Source: Eleginops maclovinus
Lineage: Eukaryota > Chordata > Actinopteri > Perciformes > Eleginopidae
Assembly (NCBI RefSeq): GCF_036324505.1
Contig: NC_086349.1
Coordinates: 24,080,747 to 24,144,746, forward strand
Reading direction: 5' to 3'
DNA: 64,000 nucleotides
The translations under genes and the position numbers were made by a program. Below the pieces are notes generated by a model. The model was not told the DNA's origin, searched no databases, and saw only the letters and a program-made list of their open reading frames with translations. The number at the start of each line of letters is the position of its first letter. The stretch's first letter is position 1. This document shows, one piece after another, positions 11,172 to 24,370 of this stretch.

Positions 11172-14100
11172 TGTGAACAGGATACAGGCCCCTGCTTTGT
11201 GGTTACAGATTTACTCAATAATTTCACATTCCTACACCCCACTAAATATTCCAAATATGAAATAAAATGCGAATAAGTTTGACTAACGTTGTAGCCCTGA
11301 TATGTTTGAGATAAGATGTCTGACTGTTCGCCCTAATCAAAGTAATTACACGGCGCCGAGTCACACAGCCAGGCGTGTTGGAGACGTTTAATATCACAAC
11401 ACACGTTAATTACTGAAGAACTACATCGATGAGCTGACCAAATTGTGCACTTCCACAGTCGGCGTGTTTAAATTTAATTCACTTATCAGTAGAACAACTT
11501 CATGTGATGCAGAAATACCTCTGCTAACTTTTATAATGTAGAATATTAAAGGTGGCAGCTGCTTTTCTGAGATTATGTTCAACCATTAATAGAGATCCAG
11601 GTTTATTTTATTTGTCTTCAACTTAATTATGCTCCCATCAAGGTCGTAATAGAGTAGCGCGGGACCCGGGGCTGCGGCTTTTACAAGGTCCTCCCCCGTG
11701 CACCATCTCGACTTAACTGCAGCTCATCCAACTTTAACAAACATTGGGGATGTTTAATTTACATCCGACAATACATCAACAATAACTCATGCCTGCAGTT
11801 GAATTTAATGCAAGTCATTTAATCATTTAAACCCATAAAAAAGACCCAGAAGTTGCATCACAAAACCACCACGGTGAAGTCAGTTTTTTGTTTGATATTC
11901 AAAAGACATTCTTCTTCTTGCTGTGTTTCCCAGACTGTCTGCATTCAGAGCCCTCACTCTTAACCACATGGTTTGACTTCAGGACCATCCATAAATGATG
12001 GTTTAAATGACACAAATGAATGCTTTCTATACCGCCTTGCTAACCTTCCTTTTTATAGTAAGAATTCTGGCGGAAGCAGACCATTATAATAAATGTGTAT
12101 TATGTGGCACACCTGTTTTGATTACTCATTAATAGATTTCACAAAAATATTTTAATAGAAGATTGTTTGGTTTGTTTCCAGTAGCTTTAACGTCCTGTGC
12201 CCAAGTGACTTTAAATCTGTCACAAAATTTAGACACAAGGCCGTAGAGACAGAGTTAAAGGCGCTCACAAGGAGGATAAATAACAGAAACTCTCTCAGTA
12301 AGAGGATCAACATTTCATACCAAAAAAAGGTACAACAAAAAAAGGTTCTCAAAAAGTCTCAACATTAAAAATAACTCGGAATGAGGAACAAAAACTTTCA
12401 AGCACAACAACTCAAGACCAAGAAACAGACCTGATGCATGAAACAAAATGCTGGTACGCTGGTAACTGACTCACGGACAGAACAAGACGAACTGGCACAA
12501 GACAAGGGGAGACAGGACTACTGAAACAGAACAGGTGGAAACAATCAGAGGCGGGGCTGACGCTGACGAGGGCCGTGACAACGGGGAGTCAAGAGACCTG
12601 GAACGAGACGCAGGAGGTGAGTACCAAAATAAAACGTGGAAGTGGAAGACAAGATAGAAATGGCTTAACAAAACATAAAACATGACCAGCCGTAGACCTG
12701 GAGCATGACGAGGCAAATAAGAAACCTGACAAGACTATCATTTCTGACGAGACACAACAATCTATACTAGATATTATTATTGCTCTTGACAATAAGAACA
12801 GACACCTCTTTTTATTGGATTGTATTATTTTCCTATTTCAGGTGAATATTTTTATGGAAAATCTGTTTTCTTTTGATTGAAAATCCTTTAATATTGTCCA
12901 TGTCATGTGACTCAGTGACTCCAAATCAATGCCCCATTGTATTACTACACTGGACAGATAAGATACACCTGTTCAGATTGGATTCAAGTCCTCCTTCTAT
13001 TTCATATGGACTTCATTTAGAAGAAATCTGCAGTTTTTGGAGAAATAAATTCAGTATCTTATGGAGCATTGTATTACTAAATTGGACAGAACGACGCACC
13101 TCGGTTTATTATAATTATGTATTTTTCAGTTTTATTTGACTACTATTATGAAAGTTCAGCAGTTTATTTATCGAACATTCTTCAAAAGCCTCCATGTCAA
13201 TGTGACCTTGTGACTGCAAACCAATGCAACACTGGATTAATACACCGGACACATGGGACATTCCTCTTCCTATTTGATTTTCTCTTGGACTGATTTGAAA
13301 CAGATATGTGATGTGAAAACAAATACGTGCTTTGTTGTATGGGATGGTACTTTTTAGGTGACCAGCAATACTATATTTTCTTTACTCATTGATTTTTATT
13401 TGAAAAATAAGTGCTGAAACAAAGACAGGGTTGTTTTCCTTGACCAAACATACCTTTATTACCCACTGCACACAAACATAAAGTAAACTTTACAAGGAAG
13501 GGCTGAAATAAAACATAAATCCTCATCCCCACCTCTAGCCTTTAATCATTTTTATGATTTCCCTTACTGACGACACACAGACATGATCCAATATATTTGG
13601 GAAATCATCCATTTCTATTGATATAATTCCTCAGATGTAAGAATCAAGGGTATTTAAGGAAATGAAGAAAATAATCCCCATTTTAAATGGCCTGCAAAAC
13701 ACCCATTTAAATCCAGCTCTGATTGATCTTGAATAACCAAAAACCTTCTGAAATGATTTGACTGGGAAGAGGGAAGACAGTGCTTTTTCGTGCCCGTTCA
13801 ATGAGTCATAGATTAAGTTGTGCTGCAGGGGGAATATCCGGCACATGTCAGAGTACTAAAGTGAGGACAGGATAAAGTCTCAGTCTGGGGGTGATAAGAT
13901 TTGTGCTTGGAGACAGAGAAATAGACCTTCTATGGCCATCGATGTATCCTCGAGGAAACAACTGTGAGGAAACGAAGCCGCCTCGCTGTTAGGGAGTGCT
14001 CACTGCCGTCTGTTATCTAACTCCATACATGCCATCTGTCATATCAAGACAGATTATGTATTCTTAAACGGTGATGCTGTTTCTGTTAGCCGCTCTAAAA

Positions 14101-14917
14101 CCACTGTTTGACATCTCTGTGTCTTCAACCAAACCTCTCTGTCTCATTTTTGTCCATTTACATGTATGAACAACTCTTGCATATTTTAAAAGAGACCATT
14201 AACATGTCAAATCAAACTTATTATTGTCTGGGATGTTGACGTTTTATGAATTAATGTCTGAGGGAGAGAACAGATGCGTTGTGTATAAATCGCTCTGTCG
14301 GAAAGCTTTGTGTTTTTCCTCAGCCGGTTGTCACAGTCTGCACGGAGCAACCAGACAAAACCCAGCGTGACTGAGAGTGTGCAAGGTGAGATGTGAGCTC
14401 TAAAGGGAATCAGTCGGCAGGTATTGACTGCCTGTGGAAGCTTAATGGGAGCTGTAAGAGTCACAGGCAGAGAAACAAGTTACATGTTTCATGAGGCAAT
14501 TTCTCAGGTGTATTCGCGCTTGGAGGAGCTACCAGATATTGATAAAGATTGTCTTCTGGTTTGCTGCAATAAAGCTGTCTCTGAGGATCATTTTGTGTTT
14601 GATTCTTGCTTGAAGAGCAGAGGCAAAGGGATTTATCTCAAAATGACTCACAGACATTCCTGCTTGGTGAAAAAGGACAGTACAGTTCTTTCACAATGTA
14701 GCTATATGGATAACTTCCTCTTGGACAATTTGTTATAAAGACCCCACAGGACAAATGAAAGTGTCAGTACATATCAGGCAAGGTTCAGTTAAACATCAGG
14801 ACAGAATTGATGGAGGGATGGATGGATAAAAGCACTAAAACCCCCAAACGGGTGTGTCCTAAGTGTAGTAATGCAATCCTGAATTGATTAGGAGCCACTC
14901 GGTCACCTGACTAGCTA
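11172..14917. other. Intergenic region with one unresolved repeat
   Basis: About 11280-11870 is repeat-poor. About 12190-12750 resembles the GACAGGACTACTGAAACAG / GGTGGAAACAATCAGAGG type of fish repeat, but clear ends were not found. About 12895-13300 holds two or three diverged copies of a unit with GTGACT...CCAAATCAATGC...ATTACTACACTGGAC. No gene recognised. Confidence 0.4.
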
Positions 14918-16215
14918 TCAGTGGAAGGTTATAAAGTACATTTACTCAATAATGTACTTAAGTACACATTTGACGTGCTTGTATTTCACTTAGAGGTGCC
15001 ATAGAAAGCATCTATCTGGTATTTTAAATTGTTCTCTGGTGTCTACAAAGAAGGTATATAACTTTGGTTGATCCAAAAAAAGCCCAGATGCGGTTTTAAA
15101 GGCCCATTTACAGCCCTATGATTTGGTCCTAGAATGAAACAAGCTGAATGGCCTTATTTGGGGCTCATTTACATAATGATGACGAGCTCTGCTCTGATTG
15201 GCTGGTTTACAAGGAGCAATCCATGGCTGCCTCAGAGCCCACAGAAGTAAGTGAAGTTCTCGAAACTGTGAGACCATGGAGGCTATTGGCATCCAACCTT
15301 ACATGTTTGAGCCTTTATCGGAGGAGGAAACCGATGGATTTGAAGAACAGCCAGTTGGTCGGAGATTGGAGAGCAACGTTACGGAGTGGTAAGTGTTAGC
15401 GTTAGTGTTTCCAGCAGCTGGTGTATGCAGATGTTGGGGCTGGACTACCGTGTGTTACCTCACACACAGGGGTTGTTGTAGTTCGCCCGTTTTACCGCTG
15501 TGATATGCATATTCGTGATTTGCACGTGAAGGAAGAAACAATGGTGTTTGACGTTCACGGTATGTCAGTTCAATGTAACGAACTCTCCTTATTTAACTAT
15601 GCCAAGGTTTTCCATTTTATGGCACCTTTAAATATTTTCCCTTTAGGCTATTTTATACTTTAACTTCATCATTTTAAAGCCTCAGTTAGGTACGTTGTAG
15701 ATAGATATCAACAATTCAGAACATAAGCCAACTAATGAATCATTGCGTGTAGTCACTCTGGCGAAATTGGGGCCCTGTGCGAAAATATGTCATGAGGCCC
15801 CCCGAGGTGAACCTGATTGTCAAGAGTGCAAGAGCTTTAAAAGCTGAGCATTACAATTTGCAGTAATGCGTCCTTGTTCTCTCTCAAACCCTCACTTGAC
15901 GTCGGGCATGTGGGCATCGCGGGGGGGGCCTCAGACCTGTGTGTAGTAATAGGTTAAACTACCCAGCAGAATTTCAAGTAACTCTAAGGACCTCCACCTT
16001 TACAAAGTGCAACATTGACATTAATGCATTTATAATTATCATGCAACATATATTTGAATCTGAAATGGCACCATACTTCATAATCAGTGCTTTAATTGTC
16101 TGTACTTGAAGTATATTCAGTCTTTTACTTTACTTACATGCTTTTATACTGGACTTTTACTTGTAACAGAGTATTTTTACACTGTAGTATGGCTACTTTT
16201 ACTTGGAAAATAAAC
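14918..16215 (+). repeat. Family E repeat interrupted by a MITE
   Basis: The left part (14918-14989) has AAAGTACATTTACTC and CTTGTATTTCACTT. The right part resumes after the insertion with GGCTATTTTATACTTTAAC and ends with CTGGACTTTTACTTGTAACA and CTACTTTTACTTGG. The interruption is the element at 14990-15631. Unrelated sequence around 15740-16000 may be a second insertion. Confidence 0.55.
14990..15631 (+). mobile_element. MITE family B carrying a 5'-exon-like segment
   Basis: 642 bp with inverted ends TTAGAGGTGCCATA and TATGGCACCTTTAA. Inside, 15276-15388 reads ATG..., encoding MEAIGIQPYMFEPLSEEETD and about 17 more residues, and stops at a good GTAAGTG donor. The motif IQPYMFEP resembles the N-terminus of P2X7-intracellular-domain-like proteins common in fish repeats. 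The downstream Cys-rich part of such proteins is absent. This looks like a non-autonomous derivative of a larger element. Confidence 0.65.
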
Positions 16216-17194
16216 CCTTTGAATCTTTAATATTGAATATTTAAGATTCCAAAGATAGTAGATAGCTTAGTCGCTGATTTCCCATTGACAAAGATCAACC
16301 AGGTGTTACAGGTTTATTGTCACAGAAGATAAAAAGCTTGCCTGCAGACTCGCATCTCTGGCAGCAGCTTCCATACGATGCACTCTCCCTCCTGGGGGAG
16401 TGGGATTTAGTTGGATTTTTAATTATCCGACTCTGATTTTTAAATTAGTTTTTATGCCTAAACTAATAATAACAATAGACAGTGATGGGTCTGGGGAGAC
16501 TTGAATATGCTTGTGAGGAAACAGATTGTTCTCTATCCCAGCCGTCAGAGATTACCACCCCCACTAAGAAGGCTAAGAGCAAATAACAACACTTGTAGGA
16601 AAATGAAATGACACAGACACACCAAGGTGATAATCATCAGTCTTTATAGCATCAGAATCACATTCATTTTCGTCTCACTGATACCCTGTTTGTCCAATAA
16701 TTATTTTATTTTAGCATTAAAGAGTGTTGTCCTCAGTGATTGCAATGTTATGATTAAAGTCTGCTTCCTGTTTTCTCCTCTTAAACATTAGTCCTTGTTG
16801 GAGTTCGTAATGGAACTGCTGTACAACGTTTTTGTGATTTGATCTAACAGCAAAAGTCTTATCGTATTTTATTATATGGTTTAGTTGAATACTCGATTCT
16901 GATTGGTCGATGCAGAACACGTGACACGTTGTTAATCCAGTAGGGTAGACCGCTGGCAAGGACCCTATTGATCGTTGTTAAGGAGGATCAAGAAAGATGT
17001 TAAAAGATGGAGTGCTTAAAATAAATCCCCAGAAGAAGACAGACAGGAAGTAAACACCAACAGGAACACAGTTTGGGCTCTGCAGTGTTTAAGGACTTGT
17101 TAGTGGATCAGAAACTGTGAACAGACTTGAACAGTTATAGAAAAGCTCGATACGTGCTGCCGCAAAGTTGTCGTTGTTGTCGCAGTTTCAAGCC

Positions 17195-17316
17195 GTTGGT
17201 GCGCCGTGAACTGGGACCTCTCCAAGTAACAGTCCACTTTCCATATTTCAAGTCTGTTCGGGGACTTGAACCGGCGACCTTACGATTCCCAGTCCAAGCC
17301 CCTACTGACTGAGCCA
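17195..17316 (-). repeat. tRNA-derived SINE (partial, minus strand)
   Basis: Read on the minus strand it begins TGGCTCAGTCAGTAGGGGC (A box-like), continues GACTGGGAATCGTAAGG and GGTTCAAGTCC (B box), then GACTTGAAATATGGAAAGTG and GGAGAGGTCCCAGTTCAC. The same body follows at 55707-55932 on the plus strand. It has a tRNA-like head but is not a functional tRNA: the anticodon arm and acceptor pairing are not preserved. Confidence 0.75.
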
Positions 17317-17324
17317 CTGCTGGA

Positions 17325-17508
17325 CGTGTTGTATCGTATCATCGCATTGTACCATATCGTATTGTATGATGTCGTATTGTGTCACATGGTCTTATTGTGT
17401 CGTATAATACCGTATTGTATCGTCATATCGTATTGTGTCATATGGTATCGTATTGTGTCACATGGTCTTATTGTGTCGTATGATATCGTATTGTATCGTA
17501 TCATATTG
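17325..17508. repeat. Degenerate minisatellite, TATCGTATTG-type units
   Basis: An array of about 10-12-bp units mixing TCGTATTGTG, TCACATGGTC and TTATTGTGTC, with the longer block TATTGTGTCACATGGTCTTA occurring twice (about 17383 and 17451). It abuts the SINE head at 17316, so it may have grown from sequence flanking the insertion. Confidence 0.85.
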
Positions 17509-18904
17509 CCCTGCTACACCCACACCAGTTTTTCTGTATACTTGCAAATATGCTGTCGTGACACTGAAAGACTCATATGAGGATTTTCAGAAATGTACCA
17601 CGGTCTCCAAATCACAGCAGTATGTCTTCATCTGTAACTGAGTGAAAGCTCACCCATCCGTCCACCCACACACAGACTCACAGTCAACACACTCACACAC
17701 ACTCACACACTCCTAGAGAAACCTTCATCCTTCATTTACTTGCAGCGTTTCTGTCTGTGCCCCCTCTACAACCAATATCTCCCTAATTTGACTTAGCCAC
17801 ACCACACAGCTGCCTCCTGGGGGCTTCGAGGTGAAAATACATGATTATTAAGAAAAGGCAACATACTGTATCCCAGCAGCTTGGAGACCCGCTACAGAGG
17901 GGGAAAGACAGACTAGTTCTGTGTATAGGGCCTGCTTTGGATTTCTTGGTTGTACCATGTCTGACAGTCCGAGCCAAGATGGTCTGAATAAGCACATCTT
18001 CCTGTTGTCTCCTGAGACTTAATTGTTGTTGGTATTATTTGTGATTTCTGCCAAGTTGCCAGAAAAGGTTCTCTCTCTCGCAGCTTTTTGTAGCCCCCAG
18101 ACAGCAGTCCCGGTTCTGTTATTCTCATCATCAGATTCATGACTATGGAAAAAGCTGATGGGACCGAAATAACCTTCACCTGAGGGGCGTTATATGTCAC
18201 ATGACGTCCTCAGGGTCAAACACACAACCCAGGATGTCCTAAAATGCTCCTCCATTAAATCTGCTCTGCTTCCCTGTAGGTCTGAATAATGTAGAGCACT
18301 GTTCGTACACTGGCAAAAGTGTTATATCTGTTATCTATAATTTCTTGCTAATCTTTTAATATTCAGACTACACTGACTAAAAAGTATCCATATTAAAAAT
18401 GAATGCCTATGAAGGTGGCCAAATGTAGACCTGGTTTTGGCACTTCATGGGAAAAGACGTTCATCCCTTAGAACTAAGAATATCTTTGCCCTTTCTCATA
18501 GCAGTTTATCTACTCGTTTTTTATATGTTTCAATCTGAACCACTTGGTACAACGCGCAATGGTCAAACAGATCAGCAAAATCTATATGGCCTGCGCTCCC
18601 ATGATATTAGCTGTTGGTTCCCAAAGTTAGAAGAGAACTAGGGGAAATAGCTTTGATATGCTGCCCCTTCTGCCTGGAATAATGAACAGTGAAAGTCCAT
18701 TTTAAAGGACAGACAACAAAAAACATTGGTCTCTCTTACTCTGTATTCCCTAATTGAAGTTGTTTCAAAATGTTGTCAGTGTTTAAGCTTTAAAACAGTT
18801 TATTTTATTTGCATATTGACTGGATAATGTGCCATTTCATTTGTGTGTTTTATGACAGCTGTATTCCCCCGCCTGTATTGTTTGTGTTTACTTGTTGTAA
18901 CATT
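17509..18904. other. Intergenic, nothing recognised
   Basis: Short CACACT-rich tract near 17665-17710. Otherwise no gene, repeat family or RNA that I can identify. Confidence 0.4.
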
Positions 18905-19415
18905 GTTCACCGTTGTGACGAAAAGAGAGCTGAGCCAGAGCTCTCTGTCTACCGGGCCATCTTCGTTCCTACCCTCACCTATGGTCATGAAGGTTGGGTC
19001 ATGACCGATAGAACGAGATCGCGGATACAAGCGGCCGAAATGGGATTTCTCCGCAGGGTGGCTGGCATCTCCCTTAGGGATAAGGTGAGAAGTTCAGTCA
19101 TCCGGGAGGGACTCGGAGTAGAACCGCTGCTCCTTCGCGTTGAAAGGAGCCAGTTGAGGTGGTTCGGGCACCTAGTGAGGATGGCCACCTCGGACGCCTC
19201 CTAGGGAGGTGTTCCAGGCACGTCCAGCTGGGAAGAGACCGAGGGGTAGACCTAGGACCAGGTGGAGGGGTTATATCTCTTCACTGGCCTGGGAGCGCCT
19301 TGCAATCCCCCAGTCAGAGCTGGTTGATGTGGCCAGGGAAAGAGAAGTTTGGGGCTCTCTGCTGGAGCTGTTACCTCCGCGACCCTGACGGAAAAGCGGG
19401 AGAAGATGGATGGAA
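18905..19415 (+). pseudogene. LINE reverse-transcriptase C-terminal remnant
   Basis: In-frame and frameshifted pieces encode the C-terminal end of a fish non-LTR retrotransposon ORF2: FVPTLTYGHEGWVMT, RSRIQAAEMGFLRRVAGISL, RSQLRWFGHLVRM, then in other frames RPRTRWRGYI and SLAWERL-like text. The remnant ends near GGAGAAGATGGATGG, the short ATGG tail typical of such elements. The 5' part, including the catalytic reverse-transcriptase core, is absent. At least one frame change near 19180-19200 makes it non-functional. Confidence 0.85.
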
Positions 19416-21126
19416 CATTGTTCATGTTGGCCAGGTCGCTCTTAATAAGACATTTTAATGTCAATGACACTGATATATATATCAACACAATTTTCTTTTG
19501 TCGTGCAATGCAGCTGATATGGCTAGTAAATAAAGCATTTTATATTAAGAATAAAGTATATAGAAATAGATATTAAGGCTTATTAGTCACACATTTGATG
19601 CATGTTTTCAGCTTCCAAAAATGGAGATTGCCTGTTTTTATATCGTATTAAACTGAATTTTTCCTCCTTTAATTAATGTTGGTGGGAAATAATGAATGAC
19701 TGGATTTGTATAATGGTACACCAAGATTAATGCGCAAATGATTTGTTTAGATTTGTATTCAATTGATTTCCAGAGTGATTAAAAGGCGCTTTGAGGTCTG
19801 AAGTACAAGCGCTGGTAATTGCAAAGCACATAAGCATAAATATTCCTTTTGTCAAATCCGAAGAATAATCACGTTGTTGTATTAAAGCTTATTTTGCTAA
19901 TTGAAGTTTTGTTTAAGTTGTAGCGTACTGTTTTAATATTTTGAAGGAAAATATTGATTTAGGTTTTGGTCTTTTTGAAATCATTGGACTTTGACAAAAC
20001 AGGGATGGGCATTTTTTATCAGACATTTCACAAACCAAACAGTTAAAGAAAGTGATGAATGAAAATAGTGATGTGTTGCCCTACCCTTTATATTACTGTG
20101 AAAAAGCCTAAAACATGTTGGGCTAGAATGCTATTTAAAAGGCGGCCTATTACCAACTCATTCAGTGGTTTGGAGAAGTAAGACATAGACACTTAAAGCT
20201 TTTCAGCACTTTGAATTGATCTCGATCAGAGTTTCAGTTATCATTTGACACTGGAAATACCTGGAAGCATTGTGTCACAGAGTGATACCGACACACATTT
20301 GTATCCCACCTCGTAAATATCCCTGCAGAGGAGACTAAGGGAAGTGAACTCTCAACAGTAAATAACAACGCTCAGTGAATACAGAGCTGCATGCACACTG
20401 ACCTTGACGGATCTCTACTTACGATTTCCAACCTGCTTTTGCTGTCATGTTGCACTGAATTGTTGTCCTGATACTCTTTAGGGAGTTAAAGAGCATGATA
20501 AACATGATTACTGAGTAAAAGTTGCACCGATATGCAAAGTAAGGTTAAAGTCCCACACAGGCGGACCTAAAAGCCTTTATTTTTACATATTCAGTCCTCT
20601 GCACTGCGCGCTGTGAGTGAAGTAGCCTCCACAATAAAGCTATCCAAGTTGGGTTGCTGATTATTGTACTAAGGTTGTGAGGATGTGTTATTGGTCCCAG
20701 TGGGGAGGTTCTGTCTTTGTTTGCACACTCTACAGGGAGCTACTGGTTTAGGATGCAGTGTGCTGCAGAGAGACACTTCAGCAGGGAGATGATTGCTAAT
20801 ACTGAAATATAAACCCGGATCCTTGAGACGATAAAGCTCCCTGCTCGATAAAATAACCCACTGATCTTGATGTGGTGTACCGATAGAGGATAAATGATGT
20901 TATTGTGCTGTTTCCTGCACTCTAAAAGATAAGGGGCTTTGGTCTTTCAAGTTTATTTCACTAATAACGGCAGAATTTGTTCCTTTGCACTTTTATTTCT
21001 GAATTTACCAACAGAAAGTTTGCTGTAACTCTGAGCAGGTGAGGGAAAGACAAAGTCAATCACAGATGGAAATGAACCACAAAAAGTTTGTTTTATTGAG
21101 ATGCTGTATTGAATAGAATTTGTGTT
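19416..21126. other. Intergenic, nothing recognised
   Basis: AT-rich, repeat-poor sequence with no exon or RNA gene that I recognise. Confidence 0.4.
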
Positions 21127-21577
21127 TTAAAGGGGCCCTGTTATGTTCACCTACAGGTTCATATTTGTGACATGTCTCCATGCTTTAATGTTCAAACAGC
21201 TCTTTATCTTTCTCATACTGCCTGTGCTGCAGCGCCTCTTTCCACCTTCTGTCTGAAACCAGAGCCCAGTCTGCTCTGATTGGTAATTTGGCCGGCTCTG
21301 TTGTGATTGGTCAACCGCTTAGGGATGTCCCGCCCCTTAACCTTGTCACGGTCAATGTGATGGAGCGCTAGCCAATAGAAGCGTGAGTGTTACATAACGA
21401 TGTCACTATGTTCAGGAAGTAAACAAAGGAGTCCAATGGAGACGTTTCAGGCAGGGGTAGAGAAGATGGGGGGAAGTTTGGGATTTTAGTCTTTGCAGAC
21501 CATTTACATCCACCCAAACCTATACAACACACTACAGGAAAGGGAAACCCCAATAACCATGATAGGGCCTCTTTTAA
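21127..21577 (+). mobile_element. TTAA-ended MITE family A, full-length copy
   Basis: 451 bp from TTAAAGGGGCCCTGTTATG to ATGATAGGGCCTCTTTTAA. Internal family A landmarks include GCTTTAATGTTCAAACAGC and AACCTATACAACACACTACA. Confidence 0.9.
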
Positions 21578-22252
21578 AGCTTAACACTTTATGGCTAATT
21601 CTGGCAAATTGACATGATGGATGGATGCTTATGTTAATTAGGATGTATTGCTCCTTCTTAAATAAATACAGTTTTAGAAACAGCTCAAATAATTTGTAGA
21701 TCTTTATCACCATTTAGCTTTTGTCAAACAAGATAATCCACAAACAACAGATCAGACCCTGTGGGAGTCCAGTCATTCATTCCCATTTGAGCTTCAGATC
21801 TAACAAACCTAAACATACGGCCGCAGTACTCCACCTCCCCTCCTCCACCCGCTGCATCACAAGCTTTTTATTTCTGCTGTGAAGGTTGAAACCCCGCTCC
21901 GACGGTCGTTTATATTCCAGAGAAGAGGGAGAACAGAAGGTGAGCGTGAATTTTCATTTGAACGGTCACATAATAAGTGATGGAAAATTGACTTCAAATC
22001 ACATGGTGGCTTTCCAGGGAGGTTTCTGTTTGAGCGATGGGATGCGATTATGATTCAAACTCACCTTTTGAATTATGGTTCCAAGGTGAGTTTATTCCAC
22101 GATAAGATTAGTGTTGTCTTCATACACATTTTAAGCAGTCACATTTCTCTTGTGTTGTTATTCAAAGCACAGCGTCCACTTGAAGCTTCAACACTTTTTT
22201 CCACAAATATATTCCGAAATACTTTGAACCTTTTTGGACAAATTGAAAAATA

Positions 22253-22772
22253 CACTGCCTGGCAAAAAAAAGGTCACACACTCTAATATTCGTTGGACCG
22301 CCTTTAGCTTTGATTACGGCACGCATTCGCTGTGGCATCGTTTCCACGAGCTTCTGCAACGTCCCAACATTTATTTCTGTCTTGCATTCATTTTTCTCCA
22401 ACATCTTGTAATGATGATGGGAGATTCGCACCACTGCGCAAAGTCTTCTCCAGCACATCCCAAAGATTCTCCATTGGGTTCAGGTCTGGACTCTGTGGGG
22501 GCCAATCCATGTGTGAAAATGGTGTCTCATGCTCCCTGAACCACTCTTTCACAATTTGAGCCCGATGGATCCTGGCATTGTCCTCTTGGAACATGCCTGT
22601 GCCATCAGCGAAGAAGAAATCCACTGATGGAATAAACTGGTCCTTCAGGATATTCAGTCAGTTGACCTCATTCTTTGGGCACACTGCTGAACCTAGACCA
22701 GACCAACTGCAGCAACCCCAGATCATAGCACTGCCCCCACAGGGTTGTGACCTTTTTTTTGGCCGGGCAGTG
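22253..22772 (-). mobile_element. Tc1/mariner deletion derivative, copy 1
   Basis: 520 bp between TA dinucleotides, with inverted ends CACTGCCTGGCAAAAAAAAG and CTTTTTTTTGGCCGGGCAGTG. The minus strand keeps the C-terminal transposase text: [17 protein letters not shown] and [20 protein letters not shown], the DDE-family signature around the second and third acidic residues. The N-terminal DNA-binding region is missing, so it cannot encode an active transposase. Confidence 0.9.
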
Positions 22773-22774
22773 TA

Positions 22775-23549
22775 ATTGTTACACTTATATTTCCTTACAC
22801 AAAAATAAAGAATAATTAAACCCAATTGTAATATTAGCAGCAGGATTAGGGAGGGTCACTTTAAGACCTTTGACCACCAAATTCAAATCAGTTCATCACT
22901 GAGCAAATTTGGAGAAATTCCCTCCAGGCGTTCACACTGATGGGACAGATGGAGAAAACATAATGCCTTCATTCATAAAATGGGGTCAGCAAAAGACCCT
23001 GATGAGGGAGGAGAGTATCTGTGAGCATCAACAGGGACTGCTCAGATAAGGCATTGTCAATCAGACACTTTGACAGCCTGCGCTAAATAAATGATCAAAC
23101 AGATCAAACAACCTGAGCTCTTCAACTTATCCTAGAATTCTTTTTGAGGAAAACTGTATTAATAATTGGATGTTACAAAGGGCACAGTAAGAGCGATCCA
23201 CTTGTGAAATTTCTTTTTGATTTTTCTTTCTCTATTGATTTTCAGAGAAGCACAGAGGTGGAAAGCAGGGGGGGGGGAATTGAAAAGAAAATATATTTTT
23301 TTAGTCAAACGTTACATACTTATGGGAGCATATTTTATACATTGAATAGAAGGTTGTTTAGTTAAGTATTTTCAGGTCATCACTCACGTGAGTCCAACAC
23401 CAGTGTTGTGCATATGCAGCAAGTAGGAACATATTCAATTTATACATTTATGACTTTCTTAATTAATTAACACAAAACATATCCAAATGCATTGCATCAC
23501 AGTTATTATAGTTACTGCTAATTTCAATTGCCTGCCCCTATAAAGGACT
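22775..23549. other. Intergenic, nothing recognised
   Basis: No gene or clear repeat. A G9 run lies at about 23270. Confidence 0.4.
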
Positions 23550-24370
23550 TTAAAGAGGCCCTATTCTGGGTTCTGTACATAAAGCTTACGGTATATAAGA
23601 AAAAAAACATTGTACGCCCTTGCCTGAAAAGCCTTCGTTGAACTCATTTATTTACTTCCGTTAAATAGTGGCATCACTGGATGGATGGATGGCTGGATGG
23701 GTGGGTGGATGGATGGATGGATGGATGGATGGATGGATGGGTGGATGGATGGATTGATGGGTGGATGGGTGGGTGGGTGGATGGATGGGTGGGTGGGTGG
23801 ATGGATGGATGGATGGGTGGATGGGTGGGTGGGTGGATGGATGGATGGATGGATGGATGGATGGATGGATGATGGGTGGGTGGGTGGGTGGATGGATGGA
23901 TGGATATGGATGGATGGATGGGTGGATGATGGATGGGTGTGTGGGTGGATGGATGGATGATGGATGGGTCGATGGATGGATGGATGAATGGATGGGTCGA
24001 TGGATGGATGGATGGATGGATGGATGGATGGATGGAAAGATGGAAAGATGGATAAATAGATAGAAGTACTTTTTGCGTGGCAGCACCCTAAAAAGACAAG
24101 GCATTGTACACAGTCAAAATAAAAGACTAGAGATAAACGCTTCAAAATGTAAACCCCTCAACAGAAATAAAATAGCATCAAAAAAGTAGAAAAATATGCG
24201 TGTTGGAATAAAATGTACACACAATAGAAACAAAATATAAAGCAGGATATTATATATACATGAAGTGTGTAAGGAGTGGAATATTACATTCAACATAAAA
24301 GTCAAATGTACAGTGTGAGTTCACTAACACCCGCGCTTCTATTGGCTAGCGCTCCAAGGTATATACCGCA
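23550..24370 (-). repeat. MITE family A copy split by a GGAT microsatellite and about 250 bp
   Basis: The left part (23550-23678) has TTTAAAGAGGCCCTATTCTG and TTTACTTCCG. The right part (about 24310-24370) resumes with CGCGCTTCTATTGGCTAGCG. Family consensus order places the two halves side by side, so the GGAT array and about 250 bp behind it look like an insertion. Boundaries are approximate. Confidence 0.5.
23679..24064. repeat. (GGAT)n / (GGGT)n microsatellite array
   Basis: About 385 bp of tetranucleotide units, GGAT alternating with blocks of GGGT, with a few single-base breaks. The open frames through it on both strands are an artefact of repeat periodicity. Confidence 0.97.

Noticed and set aside
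14424..14738. 104-codon plus-strand open frame
   Set aside because: Not recognisable, no splice acceptor or donor logic; treated as chance.
17195..17316. tRNA gene on the minus strand
   Set aside because: It has A- and B-box-like segments, but the fused SINE body and poor cloverleaf pairing show a SINE rather than a tRNA.
23648..24145. Long open frames of IHPS or GWMD repeats on both strands
   Set aside because: Produced by the GGAT/GGGT tetranucleotide array, not by a gene.
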